Below, piece by piece: positions 36,168 to 44,197 of a DNA stretch of 64,000 nt. The stretch is from DATKUK01 sp035530655. GTDB lineage: Bacteria; Planctomycetota; Phycisphaerae; UBA1845; DATKUK01. Position 1 is the stretch's first letter. Each line of letters opens with the position of its first letter. The translations under genes were made by a program, and so were the position numbers. Location: the NCBI GenBank assembly GCA_035530655.1, contig DATKUK010000026.1:1-64000 (forward strand), in the 5' to 3' direction. Below the pieces are notes generated by a model. That model did no database searches. It saw nothing but the letters and a program-made list of their open reading frames with translations, and was not told the origin of the DNA.

Positions 36168-37694
36168 TCACTTTCGTCCCCATGCGGCCATCATTCGATC
36201 GACGAAGCGGTCGTCGCCGTCGGACGCCACGGTATCCTCCGGAAGTACGCGCTCGATGGCTTCCGCAATCGCGAAGAAGTTGTGTACGCGCCTGGCCAGG
36301 TCATTTGATCGCACCTTACGGTAGGCGGGATGACCCGAATTGATGATGATCTTGCCGCCTTCAACCCACGCCAAACGGGCTTGCGCCGGGTCGTCGGCAA
36401 ATCCAATCTTGGGGCCGCCGCGGGAAGTCCTTGAGATCGGATTCGCTTGTTCTCTGCCGTCGTTCGAAACCGCTAGCGCCGAACCCTCGGCTGACCCTTC
36501 GTCGGGGCGAGCAGGACCTTGTCCCCGCTGCCCATCTCCTAGAGGATAGGTAGCTTCAGCGCCTTCGACCATCGTAGCCGGTATGCCCTCCACACCTCCG
36601 GCGGCTAGTACGTCTCGAGGCGACCGGAGCCCTGGGAACTCGGCCAACTCCGGCAGCTCATTCCGCAGCCGCTTCAGCTCGCGCTCAAGCTTGATGGCCT
36701 CATCGCCACTTGTGGCCTCCATCGACTGGATGCCCAGTTCGCCCAGCCAAGACCTGAACTCTCGTCGAAGCGGATCATACAAAGCCTCAAACTGTTTGTG
36801 CCTTCCCTTGCGGATGAAGTCCGTCTTGGCCGTAGTCAAGAACTTCACAAAATCCGGCATCTCCACGAGTCCGAATATGCGCGGACCTAAGCGCGCAGGA
36901 AACTGGTTGAAGAAGTCCGCCTTTATGACCTTTCCTCGTGTACATAGTAGCACACCGCAGAGGTCGCCTGCCACTGGGTACTCCTGCTCAGCAACCCCTA
37001 AGATGCCGTAGCCGATCCTGTTTCGACCACGCCTGGGCATAAATCTCTTGATGGTAGCCAAGTGCAGCTCGTCCTCCACACTCTGTGGCGCGACTAACCG
37101 GCCGTTGATCCTGAAGCGAAGGTCAGTCGAGTAAAGGCCAAGCTTATCGTAAAGCTCCAAAAATGTCCGATCAAAGAGTGGTAGATAATGGCGACGCAGT
37201 AGAGTTGGCAGATCATCCGCGCCGCCATACGGTATCTTGGTCTGGGAGCGGAAGTGGACCGAAACGCGGGTGCCGTGGCCTGTTAGCTTGACTTCCGGGA
37301 TTTCTTCCCAGAGAAGCTTCCGCTTCGTTGCCAGATACCAGTTTGATCCACCGACGAACCGAGGGCTTGTTGTCTCCGTCACTACTCGGTCCGCAACATT
37401 GAAACTGATCTTGGCACCGAGCCCAGCGAATCCGATACCGGCACCCCGTACCTTCAGGCCTGCCGCGAAATCATGATACTCCTCGAACTGACCTTCATCC
37501 ATGCCACTGCCGTTGTCGGCGATGGTTAGCACCTTGTGTTCGCGGTCGAATGATACTGAGATTCGCGTCGCGCCCGCATCCAGAGAGTTCGCAACAAGTT
37601 CAACTACGATCACCTCCGCCACGTCATATGGATACATCTCGGCTAGGTCGCGGATGAGGTTTCGGAAGTTGATACTGCTTTGGTGGATCGTCAT
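36168..37694 (-). CDS. GHKL ATPase, MutL/MORC-like
   Basis: 508 residues from ATG 37694 (GGAG upstream; a GTG at 37718 would add 8 residues). Bergerat fold: N-box ELVANSLDAGA (E32, N36, D39), G1 box DNGSGMD (about 60-66), G2 box GFAGLGAKISF (88-98), then the HGTRVSVHF strand. These are the MutL-like variants used by prokaryotic MORC ATPases. An S5-like transducer region (about 190-320) follows. The C-terminal part holds a charged linker (WVEGGKIIINSGHPAY onwards). GHKL ATPases of this kind clamp DNA in an ATP-dependent way. First gene of the divergent three-gene operon. No nuclease motif of the MutL endonuclease type (DQHAxxE) is seen. Confidence 0.7.
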   Translation of the reverse strand: MTIHQSSINFRNLIRDLAEMYPYDVAEVIVVELVANSLDAGATRISVSFDREHKVLTIADNGSGMDEGQFEEYHDFAAGLKVRGAGIGFAGLGAKISFNVADRVVTETTSPRFVGGSNWYLATKRKLLWEEIPEVKLTGHGTRVSVHFRSQTKIPYGGADDLPTLLRRHYLPLFDRTFLELYDKLGLYSTDLRFRINGRLVAPQSVEDELHLATIKRFMPRRGRNRIGYGILGVAEQEYPVAGDLCGVLLCTRGKVIKADFFNQFPARLGPRIFGLVEMPDFVKFLTTAKTDFIRKGRHKQFEALYDPLRREFRSWLGELGIQSMEATSGDEAIKLERELKRLRNELPELAEFPGLRSPRDVLAAGGVEGIPATMVEGAEATYPLGDGQRGQGPARPDEGSAEGSALAVSNDGREQANPISRTSRGGPKIGFADDPAQARLAWVEGGKIIINSGHPAYRKVRSNDLARRVHNFFAIAEAIERVLPEDTVASDGDDRFVDRMMAAWGRK

Positions 37695-38278
37695 CTTGGT
37701 TGGCTCCAACTGGCGCACGCGCGCTCGACCCTCGGTTTGCGACTACCATAATCCACCGGTGCCCCATGGTGGTGTCTCAGCGGCAGCGCATCGGTTGCTC
37801 GACCTCGTTCCGACTCGTTGTGCACACGCTGCAACGACAATAAGTATTAGCCTTGGTGCACTCCCGTGACGGACGGTCGCCGTCTCGCGATAGAACATCG
37901 TCAACTTGTCGACTTATACAGTCTAATGGTAAACTGCGGACGATGCAAGAAACCGTTGACGATTGTCCGCGACCGCCAAAGCCTTTCCTCCGCAGACATG
38001 CCTCCCGTGAACCTCAGCCGGCGGCCCCGCCGCGCTGGCGTCTCCTCCGAGACGGTGGAAGGACGTCCGGCGCACGGCTGCCACGGTGCGACAGATCGTT
38101 GGCGAACGCGCTCATGTGCACGCAGACGTTCTCGAACACCAGTGCCTGGCCTAGCAGGTCCTCCGCCTCAAACCGCCAGTCCTCAGCCAAGCGTACCGAC
38201 GGACACGGCTGGCATTCGATCTGCCCGAGCCGAGCGGGCGTGCCGTATAGTCCATGTGACTGCCTGGGAGGGGCGACC
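37695..38278. other. Intergenic region upstream of the GHKL operon
   Basis: About 580 bp. It contains the GHKL promoter region on the minus side and a weak rightward promoter-like TTGTCG-N18-TAAACT near 37903-37932. Long open frames on both strands here lack ribosome sites and protein-like composition, so I annotate none. Confidence 0.45.
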
Positions 38279-38497
38279 ATGAACCATCACCAACCACCGG
38301 ATCTCTTCGAGTCCGACGACGGCGTGGCGGCCGACCGGCGGATTCTGCACCGGCTGATCGACACGCTACCCGACGGGCGGATTCCGCTGGTAACGGGCCT
38401 GTTGCTCCGCTATGCCGCCCGCATCCTGCCGGCAGGGCAGCTCGCCGAAGCGCTTCGGCGGGTCTTGTCCTCCGTGTCCCGGCCCGGCGAGAACTAG
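38279..38497 (+). CDS. Small hypothetical protein
   Basis: 72 residues (MNHHQPPDLFESDDGVAA onwards) with an excellent GGGAGGGG ribosome site at 38265-38272. Amphipathic helices in the second half (LPAGQLAEALRRVLSSV). No recognised family. It stands alone between the GHKL operon and the large unknown gene. It could be a small regulator or antitoxin-like protein. Confidence 0.55.
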   Translation: MNHHQPPDLFESDDGVAADRRILHRLIDTLPDGRIPLVTGLLLRYAARILPAGQLAEALRRVLSSVSRPGEN

Positions 38498-38962
38498 CCG
38501 CACCGCCAGCGGCAGAGCAACTGACCGCCCCGAGGCCCCGCCCCTGCGCCGACGGCAGCGGGCCCCCCGACGCGCTGGCGTGCATAGGGCACAGCGAGGC
38601 CGAAGGCCATGCAGTGCCCGGCTCTGGCGATGCGGGGAGCGTGCTAGGATTCAGACAGGTCTTGCGGGGACGCCGAAAAGCTGCTGGCGGGTAAGTTCTA
38701 CTTGCACGGTTGCCGCACTGTGCTATAGGTTCATAGGTGGACGTTTCGGTGGTCGGAAAGCCCTGGGCAGGCGGACATCGCCAGGGGCCAGGGGGTTAGT
38801 ATAGGCTAATCGGCGTTCGGGCGCACGTTGTGTCGGCCGCTCGCTGATGGGGTTTTGATATCGGCGGCTGGCTGACGAGTCAGCCGACACGTCACGGGCA
38901 GGTTGCTTTTGCCCACGACCCGGTAGCCTGTCCCGTGGCGGACCGGTACGAGGGTCGTGGTC
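38498..38962. other. Regulatory region before the 537-residue gene
   Basis: About 465 bp with no supported gene. It holds a promoter-like TTGCAC-N16-TATAGG (38702-38729) and a 16-bp palindrome (38870-38885). Confidence 0.45.
38870..38885. promoter_or_regulatory. 16-bp palindrome GGCTGACGAGTCAGCC
   Basis: Perfect inverted repeat of 7-bp arms around GA, 78 bp upstream of the start of the following gene. A possible operator for a dimeric regulator. Confidence 0.45.
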
Positions 38963-40576
38963 ATGCCTCCTTCCGATGATTCTGGGCCCGATGCCACGCA
39001 GAAGATTCGCCAGGCTGCGCGGCGGCTACGCGACGCTATGCCCAGACTTCTCATCGCCCGGCCCAAGGACAGGTACGAGGTGCGACAGGACAGGGCGCGC
39101 ACGGCCCGCAGGCTGACACGCCGATTACTGCGGTCTATTGCTGAAACGGATTCCGCTTGCCTTTCCGTACCGATGGCGAATGCAACAGTTCTGCTATGCC
39201 ACATCTTGGGGGGAGCAAAGGGGATTGCAGCAACCGAGACCATAGAAGTCGGACAAGGAGCGTGGTTCGCTAGACCCATGCGGGTAGATCAGTGCAACGC
39301 ACTGATTGTGGCCCTCAAGGCACTGGCAGGTGGGCTGGACCATGTCAAGCTCGGCGCCGTGAAGTTGGGTGACGCTAGCCGAGATCCGTACGCCCTTTGT
39401 TGGCTCGTCTCGATATTCAATACCGAGGCCTACGAAGTCTTGATGGAGGATCCAAAGCGCCGCGCATCGGCCTCACAGAAGACTTTGAACGGATCACGGT
39501 TCCTTGGACTATTCTTGAAGCAGGATCCAGAGAGCCCCATATCCTACATATGGCGCCCACAAGACGGATCATCGTTCCCTTTGCTGGGGACGCCTCCCCC
39601 TTCCATAGTCGCCATTCGCGCAAAGGAAAGTAAGAAGGGCCCCGTCGTCGTTCTTCAGGAAGGGAGTATCCCTGAGGCGGATGACAGTCCATTGGCCTTT
39701 ACGAGGGATTGGAGTTCTTCGTATGCGACAGTGCTGTCGAGGCGAATGCTTCTAGACGAACTCACGGTCAGAATTAAAAGTGGTTCGCAACACCCTACAG
39801 ACTGGGTTCATTGGTACCCACATCAAGCAGCCATGTCTATTGGGTCGCCGATCACCATCACTGATAGCAAGACGCTCCTACGGGTTCTTCAAGTCGTCAA
39901 ATGGTTCCTGCGGCAATGGTCCTCACTTGGGCATGTGGACCTCAAGACGCGAGAAGAATTGACTCAGGAGTACGCCATTTTGCATGGTCCGATTGCCCGC
40001 TATGGGCCGTTGGGCAGGAAAGCCAGCACTTTGCTCAGGCTCACGGCGAACATGTTGCCCTCCGCCAGGTTTTTGCTAAGCGGGAGTCCTGAGAATCATC
40101 GACAGCAGTGTGAGTACTGCTGGATGCCGGTGCTGCAAATGGCTATCGTCGCCCTGGAGAGAGCACGCGCCAGCAGAGGCGATGCGCTGCTTCCCCCACG
40201 TGAATGGTTGCGACGCACACGGGTGACGCCAATCTTGAAGGGCGTGCGCGACCGGGTGGGCCAACTTACCCGCCACAGCACCGGCGGTAAGTCGCCTACG
40301 AAACGGCCAGCGGTCGTACTCGGTGAGCGGTATGATTCGCCAGTCGTACTGGGCAAGGAGAAAGCCCGACTGAGCAACACCCGGTACGATGTCTTGATGG
40401 CATTGCTTGCGGCCGGGGATCGGGGACTCAGCAAAGACGATTTAGTCAAGAAGAGCGGGCACACTGACGCGGTCGCGGTCCTCAAGCGGCTGGCGGCGAA
40501 AGATCCTGACTGGGCTCGAGTTATTCTCCTGGCGGAAAGGACGGGGGGCGGCTATAGGATTCGTCGCTATTCTTAA
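38963..40576 (+). CDS. Large hypothetical protein with C-terminal winged-helix-like domain
   Basis: 537 residues from ATG 38963 (a GTG at 38957 is possible; GAGGGT upstream). The N-terminal 45 residues are basic and helical (KIRQAARRLRDAMPRLLIAR). The middle region has no recognised motif, apart from two Cys/His (ENHRQQCEYCWMPVLQ) that could bind metal. The last 80 residues (LSNTRYDVLMALLAAGDRGL, then DLVKKSGHTDAVAVLKRL) resemble a winged helix-turn-helix. It may be a DNA-binding protein of the island's maintenance or defence functions. I do not recognise the family. Confidence 0.55.
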   Translation: MPPSDDSGPDATQKIRQAARRLRDAMPRLLIARPKDRYEVRQDRARTARRLTRRLLRSIAETDSACLSVPMANATVLLCHILGGAKGIAATETIEVGQGAWFARPMRVDQCNALIVALKALAGGLDHVKLGAVKLGDASRDPYALCWLVSIFNTEAYEVLMEDPKRRASASQKTLNGSRFLGLFLKQDPESPISYIWRPQDGSSFPLLGTPPPSIVAIRAKESKKGPVVVLQEGSIPEADDSPLAFTRDWSSSYATVLSRRMLLDELTVRIKSGSQHPTDWVHWYPHQAAMSIGSPITITDSKTLLRVLQVVKWFLRQWSSLGHVDLKTREELTQEYAILHGPIARYGPLGRKASTLLRLTANMLPSARFLLSGSPENHRQQCEYCWMPVLQMAIVALERARASRGDALLPPREWLRRTRVTPILKGVRDRVGQLTRHSTGGKSPTKRPAVVLGERYDSPVVLGKEKARLSNTRYDVLMALLAAGDRGLSKDDLVKKSGHTDAVAVLKRLAAKDPDWARVILLAERTGGGYRIRRYS

Positions 40577-40578
40577 GT

Positions 40579-40620
40579 CCACACCAATCCACACCTTTTC
40601 CCGCACGAACCCACACCTGC
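40579..40620. repeat. Three CCACACC direct repeats
   Basis: CCACACC occurs three times in about 40 bp (near 40580, 40590 and 40611), just before the excisionase-like genes. Possible binding sites for the excisionase-like proteins. Confidence 0.4.
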
Positions 40621-40629
40621 ACATCGGGT

Positions 40630-40667
40630 AGCCTACCACCAGCATCAGAACGCGACGGAGGTAGGCT
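40630..40667 (+). promoter_or_regulatory. Inverted repeat covering the ribosome site of the excisionase-like operon
   Basis: AGCCTACC (40630-40637) and GGTAGGCT (40660-40667), 22 nt apart. The right arm overlaps the Shine-Dalgarno GGAGGT just before ATG 40669. It could work as an operator, or as an RNA hairpin hiding the ribosome site. Confidence 0.5.
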
Positions 40668-40668
40668 G

Positions 40669-40848
40669 ATGACACGTGAACTGATTGACGCCAGAGAAAT
40701 GGCGAAGCGGCTCAGGGTAACGCCGGCCACGGTGCTGGCCTGGCAACGCCGGGGGTGGATCCCTTGTCTACGGGCAGGGCAGCGCCCCGTCCTCTTCGAT
40801 CCTCATACCGTGGAAGAGGCCCTCCGACGGCGAGGAGCACGGCGATGA
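40669..40848 (+). CDS. Excisionase-like helix-turn-helix protein 1
   Basis: 59 residues, too short for routine ORF lists. ELIDAREMAKRLRVTPATVL and WQRRGWIPCLRAGQ match the MerR/excisionase-type HTH (DNA-binding helix, then wing). The end overlaps the next gene by 4 nt (ATGA). Directionality factors of this size normally help the integrase to excise the element. Two in tandem is unusual. Confidence 0.65.
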   Translation: MTRELIDAREMAKRLRVTPATVLAWQRRGWIPCLRAGQRPVLFDPHTVEEALRRRGARR

Positions 40849-41039
40849 GCGACACTGGACAGCTCAGCACGCCGCGACCGCTGCTACGGCCCCGTGAGGC
40901 GGCGAACATCCTCGCCATCTCTGCCCGTAAGCTTTGGGGACTGACGAACCGCGGTGAAATCCCTTGCGTTCGAATCGACCGGGCTGTGCGCTACGACCCG
41001 GCCGACCTGGAAGCATATGTCGAGGCACAGAAGAGGTAA
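40845..41039 (+). CDS. Excisionase-like helix-turn-helix protein 2
   Basis: 64 residues. LLRPREAANILAISARKLWG, LTNRGEIPCVRIDRAVRYDP and DLEAYVEAQKR form a classic HTH_17 excisionase domain. Its start overlaps the stop of the first HTH protein, so both are translated together. It likely bends DNA at the att site and controls excision. Distinct in sequence from the first protein, so not a recent duplicate. Confidence 0.7.
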   Translation: MSDTGQLSTPRPLLRPREAANILAISARKLWGLTNRGEIPCVRIDRAVRYDPADLEAYVEAQKR

Positions 41040-41121
41040 GGAAGCGATCTATGCCATCTCACCCCGAGTGGAAGTGTTTGCGTCCTGATGGTGAACACCA
41101 GCCACGGTGCAGCGTGCGCAG

Positions 41122-42183
41122 ATGAGCGATCGGCGACCATCGAAGCCCAATCATCCCAACGGCAGCAGTGCCCCTTCGAACACTGTGCAATTCGGCAAGA
41201 TCCCATACGCGATGGTGGAAGCTGGGGCAATCCGAAGTCTGAAGCGAAACGAAGCGCGCGTATACGTTGCGATCTTAGCCCATCTCAACAACGAGACGTG
41301 GACCGCCAAGCCAAGCATTCCGACCCTCGCATGGGAGGCAGGGGTCTGCGACCGAACCGTCGAGAGGGCCGTAGATCGTCTCGTAGACAAGCGGCTAATT
41401 GCGGTTAGGCGGCGACGGGGCAGAAGCAACTGCAACATCTACACAGTGGCCACAAAACCCGACACCCTGGGCGACGGGTTTTCCGAGTGCCAAAAACCCG
41501 TCAAATCAGCCGGCAAACCCCGTAAGCCACATGGAAAAACCCCGTCAAACCAGGCAGAAAAACCCGACGCGCAATGTGACGCCCGAACAGAGGAACAGAG
41601 TGAACAGACCAACAGCAGGGCTGCTGCTGCTGACGTGCCGGAGGGGGAAGCTCTCAAGCCAGCCGGGCCGGATGAGGAACTGCGTGCAGCGTTGACAGAG
41701 GCTGGTATCGGTGGGGCCAAGCGGGAATCCCTGGCTCGCTTGTGGTCAGGGATCGACCAAGCGCCGGCCACGATCCGCGAAGTGGCCGCCAGACTGGGGG
41801 AACGCGGCAAAGGCACAGGCGCTATCATTCGCGAGCTGGAGCACCAAGCCGACGCGAAGCGGGCGTGCGCTGACCAGGACCAGGTACGCAAACGGGTAGA
41901 TCGCGAGCGTCGAGCAGCAGAGAAGGCAGAAAACGAGCAAATCGAACGCGAGCGACTCGCCAGGAACCAAGTGATTGATAGCCTGAGCGATGAGGAACTG
42001 AACCACTACAAGGGCAGAGCGGTCGAGCAGGCCCCATTGCCCTTCCTTGGCTCCAGGTACCGAGAGGCCGACCCGCGAAGCCATGTGCCGCTGATGATTG
42101 AGATTTGCCGGCTCGCAAGGGAAGACCGTGCCGCGAGCGTCGCGACCGATGGAGGGCAGCAATGCGATGACCAGACCCGGTGA
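41122..42183 (+). CDS. Replication-initiator-like winged-helix protein
   Basis: 353 residues from ATG 41122. The N-terminal part reads FGKIPYAMVEAGAIRSLKRN and WTAKPSIPTLAWEAGVCDRT, then VERAVDRLVDKRLIAVRRR. This is the HTH_36-type winged helix typical of plasmid and phage replication initiators and island regulators. The middle is disordered and hydrophilic. A long charged coiled coil (DRERRAAEKAENEQIERERL) precedes the C-terminal LPFLGSRYREADPRSHVP. It could initiate replication of the excised circle or control the integration genes. Located between the excisionase-like pair and the repressor. Confidence 0.5.
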   Translation: MSDRRPSKPNHPNGSSAPSNTVQFGKIPYAMVEAGAIRSLKRNEARVYVAILAHLNNETWTAKPSIPTLAWEAGVCDRTVERAVDRLVDKRLIAVRRRRGRSNCNIYTVATKPDTLGDGFSECQKPVKSAGKPRKPHGKTPSNQAEKPDAQCDARTEEQSEQTNSRAAAADVPEGEALKPAGPDEELRAALTEAGIGGAKRESLARLWSGIDQAPATIREVAARLGERGKGTGAIIRELEHQADAKRACADQDQVRKRVDRERRAAEKAENEQIERERLARNQVIDSLSDEELNHYKGRAVEQAPLPFLGSRYREADPRSHVPLMIEICRLAREDRAASVATDGGQQCDDQTR

Positions 42184-42298
42184 GGCCCCCAGCCCTGGGC
42201 GGCCGCAGCTACCGTTGACCGAAGCGTCTCAGACGGGACCACGGTGTACGAGCACCCTCACTTTGGTAAGCAAACTGGCGTGTGTTTCGCAATAACAC

Positions 42299-42327
42299 TT
42301 GACAAGCGCAGAAACATGCGCTATACT
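42299..42327 (+). promoter_or_regulatory. Consensus promoter with embedded operator
   Basis: TTGACA (42299-42304), exactly 17 nt, TATACT (42322-42327). The spacer contains the inverted repeat AGCGCA-GAAACA-TGCGCT (42305-42322), a good operator for the small HTH protein encoded just downstream. Transcription should begin near 42334, almost at the ATGs. Confidence 0.8.
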
Positions 42328-42340
42328 AGGAATGATGGCC

Positions 42341-42544
42341 ATGTCCTTTCGAAAGACCATTCAGACAGAACTGCGGGGCCGCAAGTGGTCGGCCTACAGG
42401 CTGGCGAAGGAAGCAGGCCTGTCGATCCGGACTGTGCAGGCCTATCTGGCCGGCGACCTGGACACGACGGGCGAACGCATAGAAGCTATGTGCGAGGCGC
42501 TCGGTTTGCAGCTACGACGCAAACGTAAGCCAAAGGACGGGTGA
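42341..42544 (+). CDS. Small Cro/CI-type repressor
   Basis: 67 residues from ATG 42341 (AGGA upstream; in-frame ATGs at 42332 and 42335 are alternatives). SAYRLAKEAGLSIRTVQAYL is a helix-turn-helix of the Cro/CI type, followed by TTGERIEAMCEALGLQLRR. It is transcribed from the consensus promoter whose -35/-10 spacer holds a 6-6-6 inverted repeat, so autorepression is likely. The integrase begins 3 nt after its stop, so the repressor would also control integrase expression. Confidence 0.7.
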   Translation: MSFRKTIQTELRGRKWSAYRLAKEAGLSIRTVQAYLAGDLDTTGERIEAMCEALGLQLRRKRKPKDG

Positions 42545-42547
42545 GCC

Positions 42548-43945
42548 ATGGCATCCTTGATTCGACTCAGCCGCGGGAAGGTACCCTCGCGGGCGATTCA
42601 GTTCACGGACCCGCAAGGGGACCGAAGAACGATCCATTTGGGAAAGGTCGGGCTCGAAGCTGCCCGGGAGTTCAAGCGGAAGGTCGAGAAGCTTCTGGCC
42701 TGGTCCATCACTAACGACGCCCCCGACGCCCAGACGTCGGCCTGGCTTGCCGGACTGGCAGACCCGATGTACGCCAAGTTGGCAAAGGTCGGGCTCGCCG
42801 CACCGCGCGAGCCGAAATCGAGTGCGCCGGGCCTGGGTGCCTGGCTGGATAAGTTCCTGGCGGAGCGCGTCGATCTAAAGCCCTCAAGCCGCAAGAACGT
42901 CACCCGTACGGCTGACCTTCTGAAGGAGCATTTCGGCGAAAGCGTGCCCATCGACGCCATCACGCTGGATGCGGCCAAGGAATGGCGGTCGTGGCTGGCG
43001 TCGCGAAAGCTTGCCGAAGCGACCATCCGGCTGCACTGCCGCAACGCCAAAGCAGTCATCAACGAGGCCGTCGAGCGAGAGCTGATCGAGAGGAACCCCT
43101 TCCGCAAGCTGGTCAGCACGGCCATAGCCGCCGACCGGGACCGCTACGTAGCTCCAGACGAAGCCGACCGCATCTTGGAAGCCTGCCCTAACGTCCAGTG
43201 GCGGACGCTGTTTGGCCTGGCCCGGTTCGCCGGGCTGCGCGTCCCGAGCGAGACGCACGTATTGACGTGGGCAGACGTGGACTGGCAGCGCTGCAGGCTA
43301 ACCGCTCGCTCGCCCAAGACCGAGCGGTACGAAGGTCGCGAGCGCAGAGTCGTGCCCATCGTACCCAAGCTCGCAGAGGTCCTGCGAGAGGCATTTGAGG
43401 CGGCCGACGAAGGCCAACAGCACATCATCACGCTTTCCCGCAACAACCTGCGCCGCAACCTGCACGTGGTCCTGGAACGACTGGGCATCAAGCCGTGGCT
43501 GGACGCCTTCCAGACGCTACGCCGAAGCTGCGAGACGGAATGGTCGCAGACCTTCCCCCAGCACGCCGTATCACACTGGCTTGGCCACAGCGAGAACGTG
43601 TCGCGCAAGCACTACTTGCTCGTGCCCGACGACCTCTACGTTCGAGCGGCCGGACTGCTGAAAAAAACCCCGCAGCAATGCGCTGCAGAATGCGCTGCAG
43701 TAGGCTCTCGCATCGACGCGCAGACGGCCGCAGAACAGCCGTCGGCAGCCGACGCTCGCGCCGAGAAAAAACGCGCCAGCACAACCGCGCGGGCAGACAG
43801 AAAACTCGCAACACACGATGACATCACGCCTTACCGAAACGCCACCCCCGATATTTCCGACTGGGCCCGGCTGGATTCGAACCAGCGACCAGACGATTAT
43901 GAGTCGCCTGCTCTAACCGCTGAGCTACGGGCCCCAAGCCAATAG
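42548..43945 (+). CDS. Tyrosine-type site-specific integrase
   Basis: 465 residues. N-terminal arm-binding part, a SAM-like core-binding domain (about 95-185) and a catalytic domain with R231 (GLRVPSE), R325 (FQTLRRS), H347 (HWLGHS) and Y356 (RKHY). Residues 373-430 are a low-complexity linker. The last residues (WARLDSNQRPDDYESPALTA) are read from the antisense strand of the tRNA-Met gene. The att core (to 43906) therefore lies within codons 438-453, and the final 12 residues come from chromosomal tRNA DNA. In the excised circle the frame would continue into the 82 codons at 6517-6765. It is the last gene of the repressor-integrase unit. Confidence 0.92.
   Translation: MASLIRLSRGKVPSRAIQFTDPQGDRRTIHLGKVGLEAAREFKRKVEKLLAWSITNDAPDAQTSAWLAGLADPMYAKLAKVGLAAPREPKSSAPGLGAWLDKFLAERVDLKPSSRKNVTRTADLLKEHFGESVPIDAITLDAAKEWRSWLASRKLAEATIRLHCRNAKAVINEAVERELIERNPFRKLVSTAIAADRDRYVAPDEADRILEACPNVQWRTLFGLARFAGLRVPSETHVLTWADVDWQRCRLTARSPKTERYEGRERRVVPIVPKLAEVLREAFEAADEGQQHIITLSRNNLRRNLHVVLERLGIKPWLDAFQTLRRSCETEWSQTFPQHAVSHWLGHSENVSRKHYLLVPDDLYVRAAGLLKKTPQQCAAECAAVGSRIDAQTAAEQPSAADARAEKKRASTTARADRKLATHDDITPYRNATPDISDWARLDSNQRPDDYESPALTAELRAPSQ
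43860..43906. repeat. attR: Right attachment site, inside tRNA-Met and the integrase frame
   Basis: 47-bp direct repeat identical to 6470-6516. It lies within the intact tRNA gene, from the anticodon region to the 3' end plus two flanking bases. Confidence 0.92.
43862..43934 (-). tRNA. tRNA-Met(CAU), elongator type
   Basis: 73 nt. Acceptor GGGCCCG/CGGGCCC, D-stem GCTC/GAGC, anticodon loop CTCATAA (anticodon CAT), T-arm GCTGG-TTCGAAT-CCAGC and discriminator A. The CTCATAA loop and A1-free acceptor fit elongator tRNA-Met rather than initiator; lysidine-modified tRNA-Ile2 is the alternative. It is the island's integration site. Confidence 0.92.
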
Positions 43946-44197
43946 CCATACCCCGATATTCTACCACGCCGGCGCCGAACGGGTATGCCCCACGCCCGAT
44001 TATCGCACTGCCGTTGCCCCGCGTGGTGTCGCAACACGCTGCGTCCCCAAACTCCGCCGGGCGTGCGGCCGAGCGCGTTACGGGCAGCGATTGGCCATGC
44101 CCCTGCCGCACGGGTGCCTCGCGCCGCCCATGTCGATCTCCAGGCCGTCGCCGTCCGTCAACGCCGGCCGCGGCGGGCACCGCCTGCCGATGGGCGA

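Larger units (their letters stand above)
6470..43906. mobile_element. tRNA-Met-integrated genomic island (about 37.4 kb)
   Basis: The boundaries are two identical 47-bp direct repeats, 6470-6516 and 43860-43906, equal to the 3' part of the tRNA-Met(CAU) gene. The complete tRNA is rebuilt at the right end, next to a tyrosine integrase that points into it, which is the classic layout of tRNA-site islands. The right end also carries an integration and regulation module (two excisionase-like proteins, an initiator-like HTH protein, a Cro/CI-type repressor). Cargo comprises surface proteins, a modified type I restriction system and a GHKL-ATPase operon. No relaxase, type IV secretion or phage structural genes are visible, so it would need help to move between cells. 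Confidence 0.9.

Noticed and set aside
37853..38278. Long open frames on both strands upstream of the 72-residue gene
   Set aside because: Low-complexity Arg/Pro-rich translations with no ribosome sites; only the part after ATG 38279 is supported.
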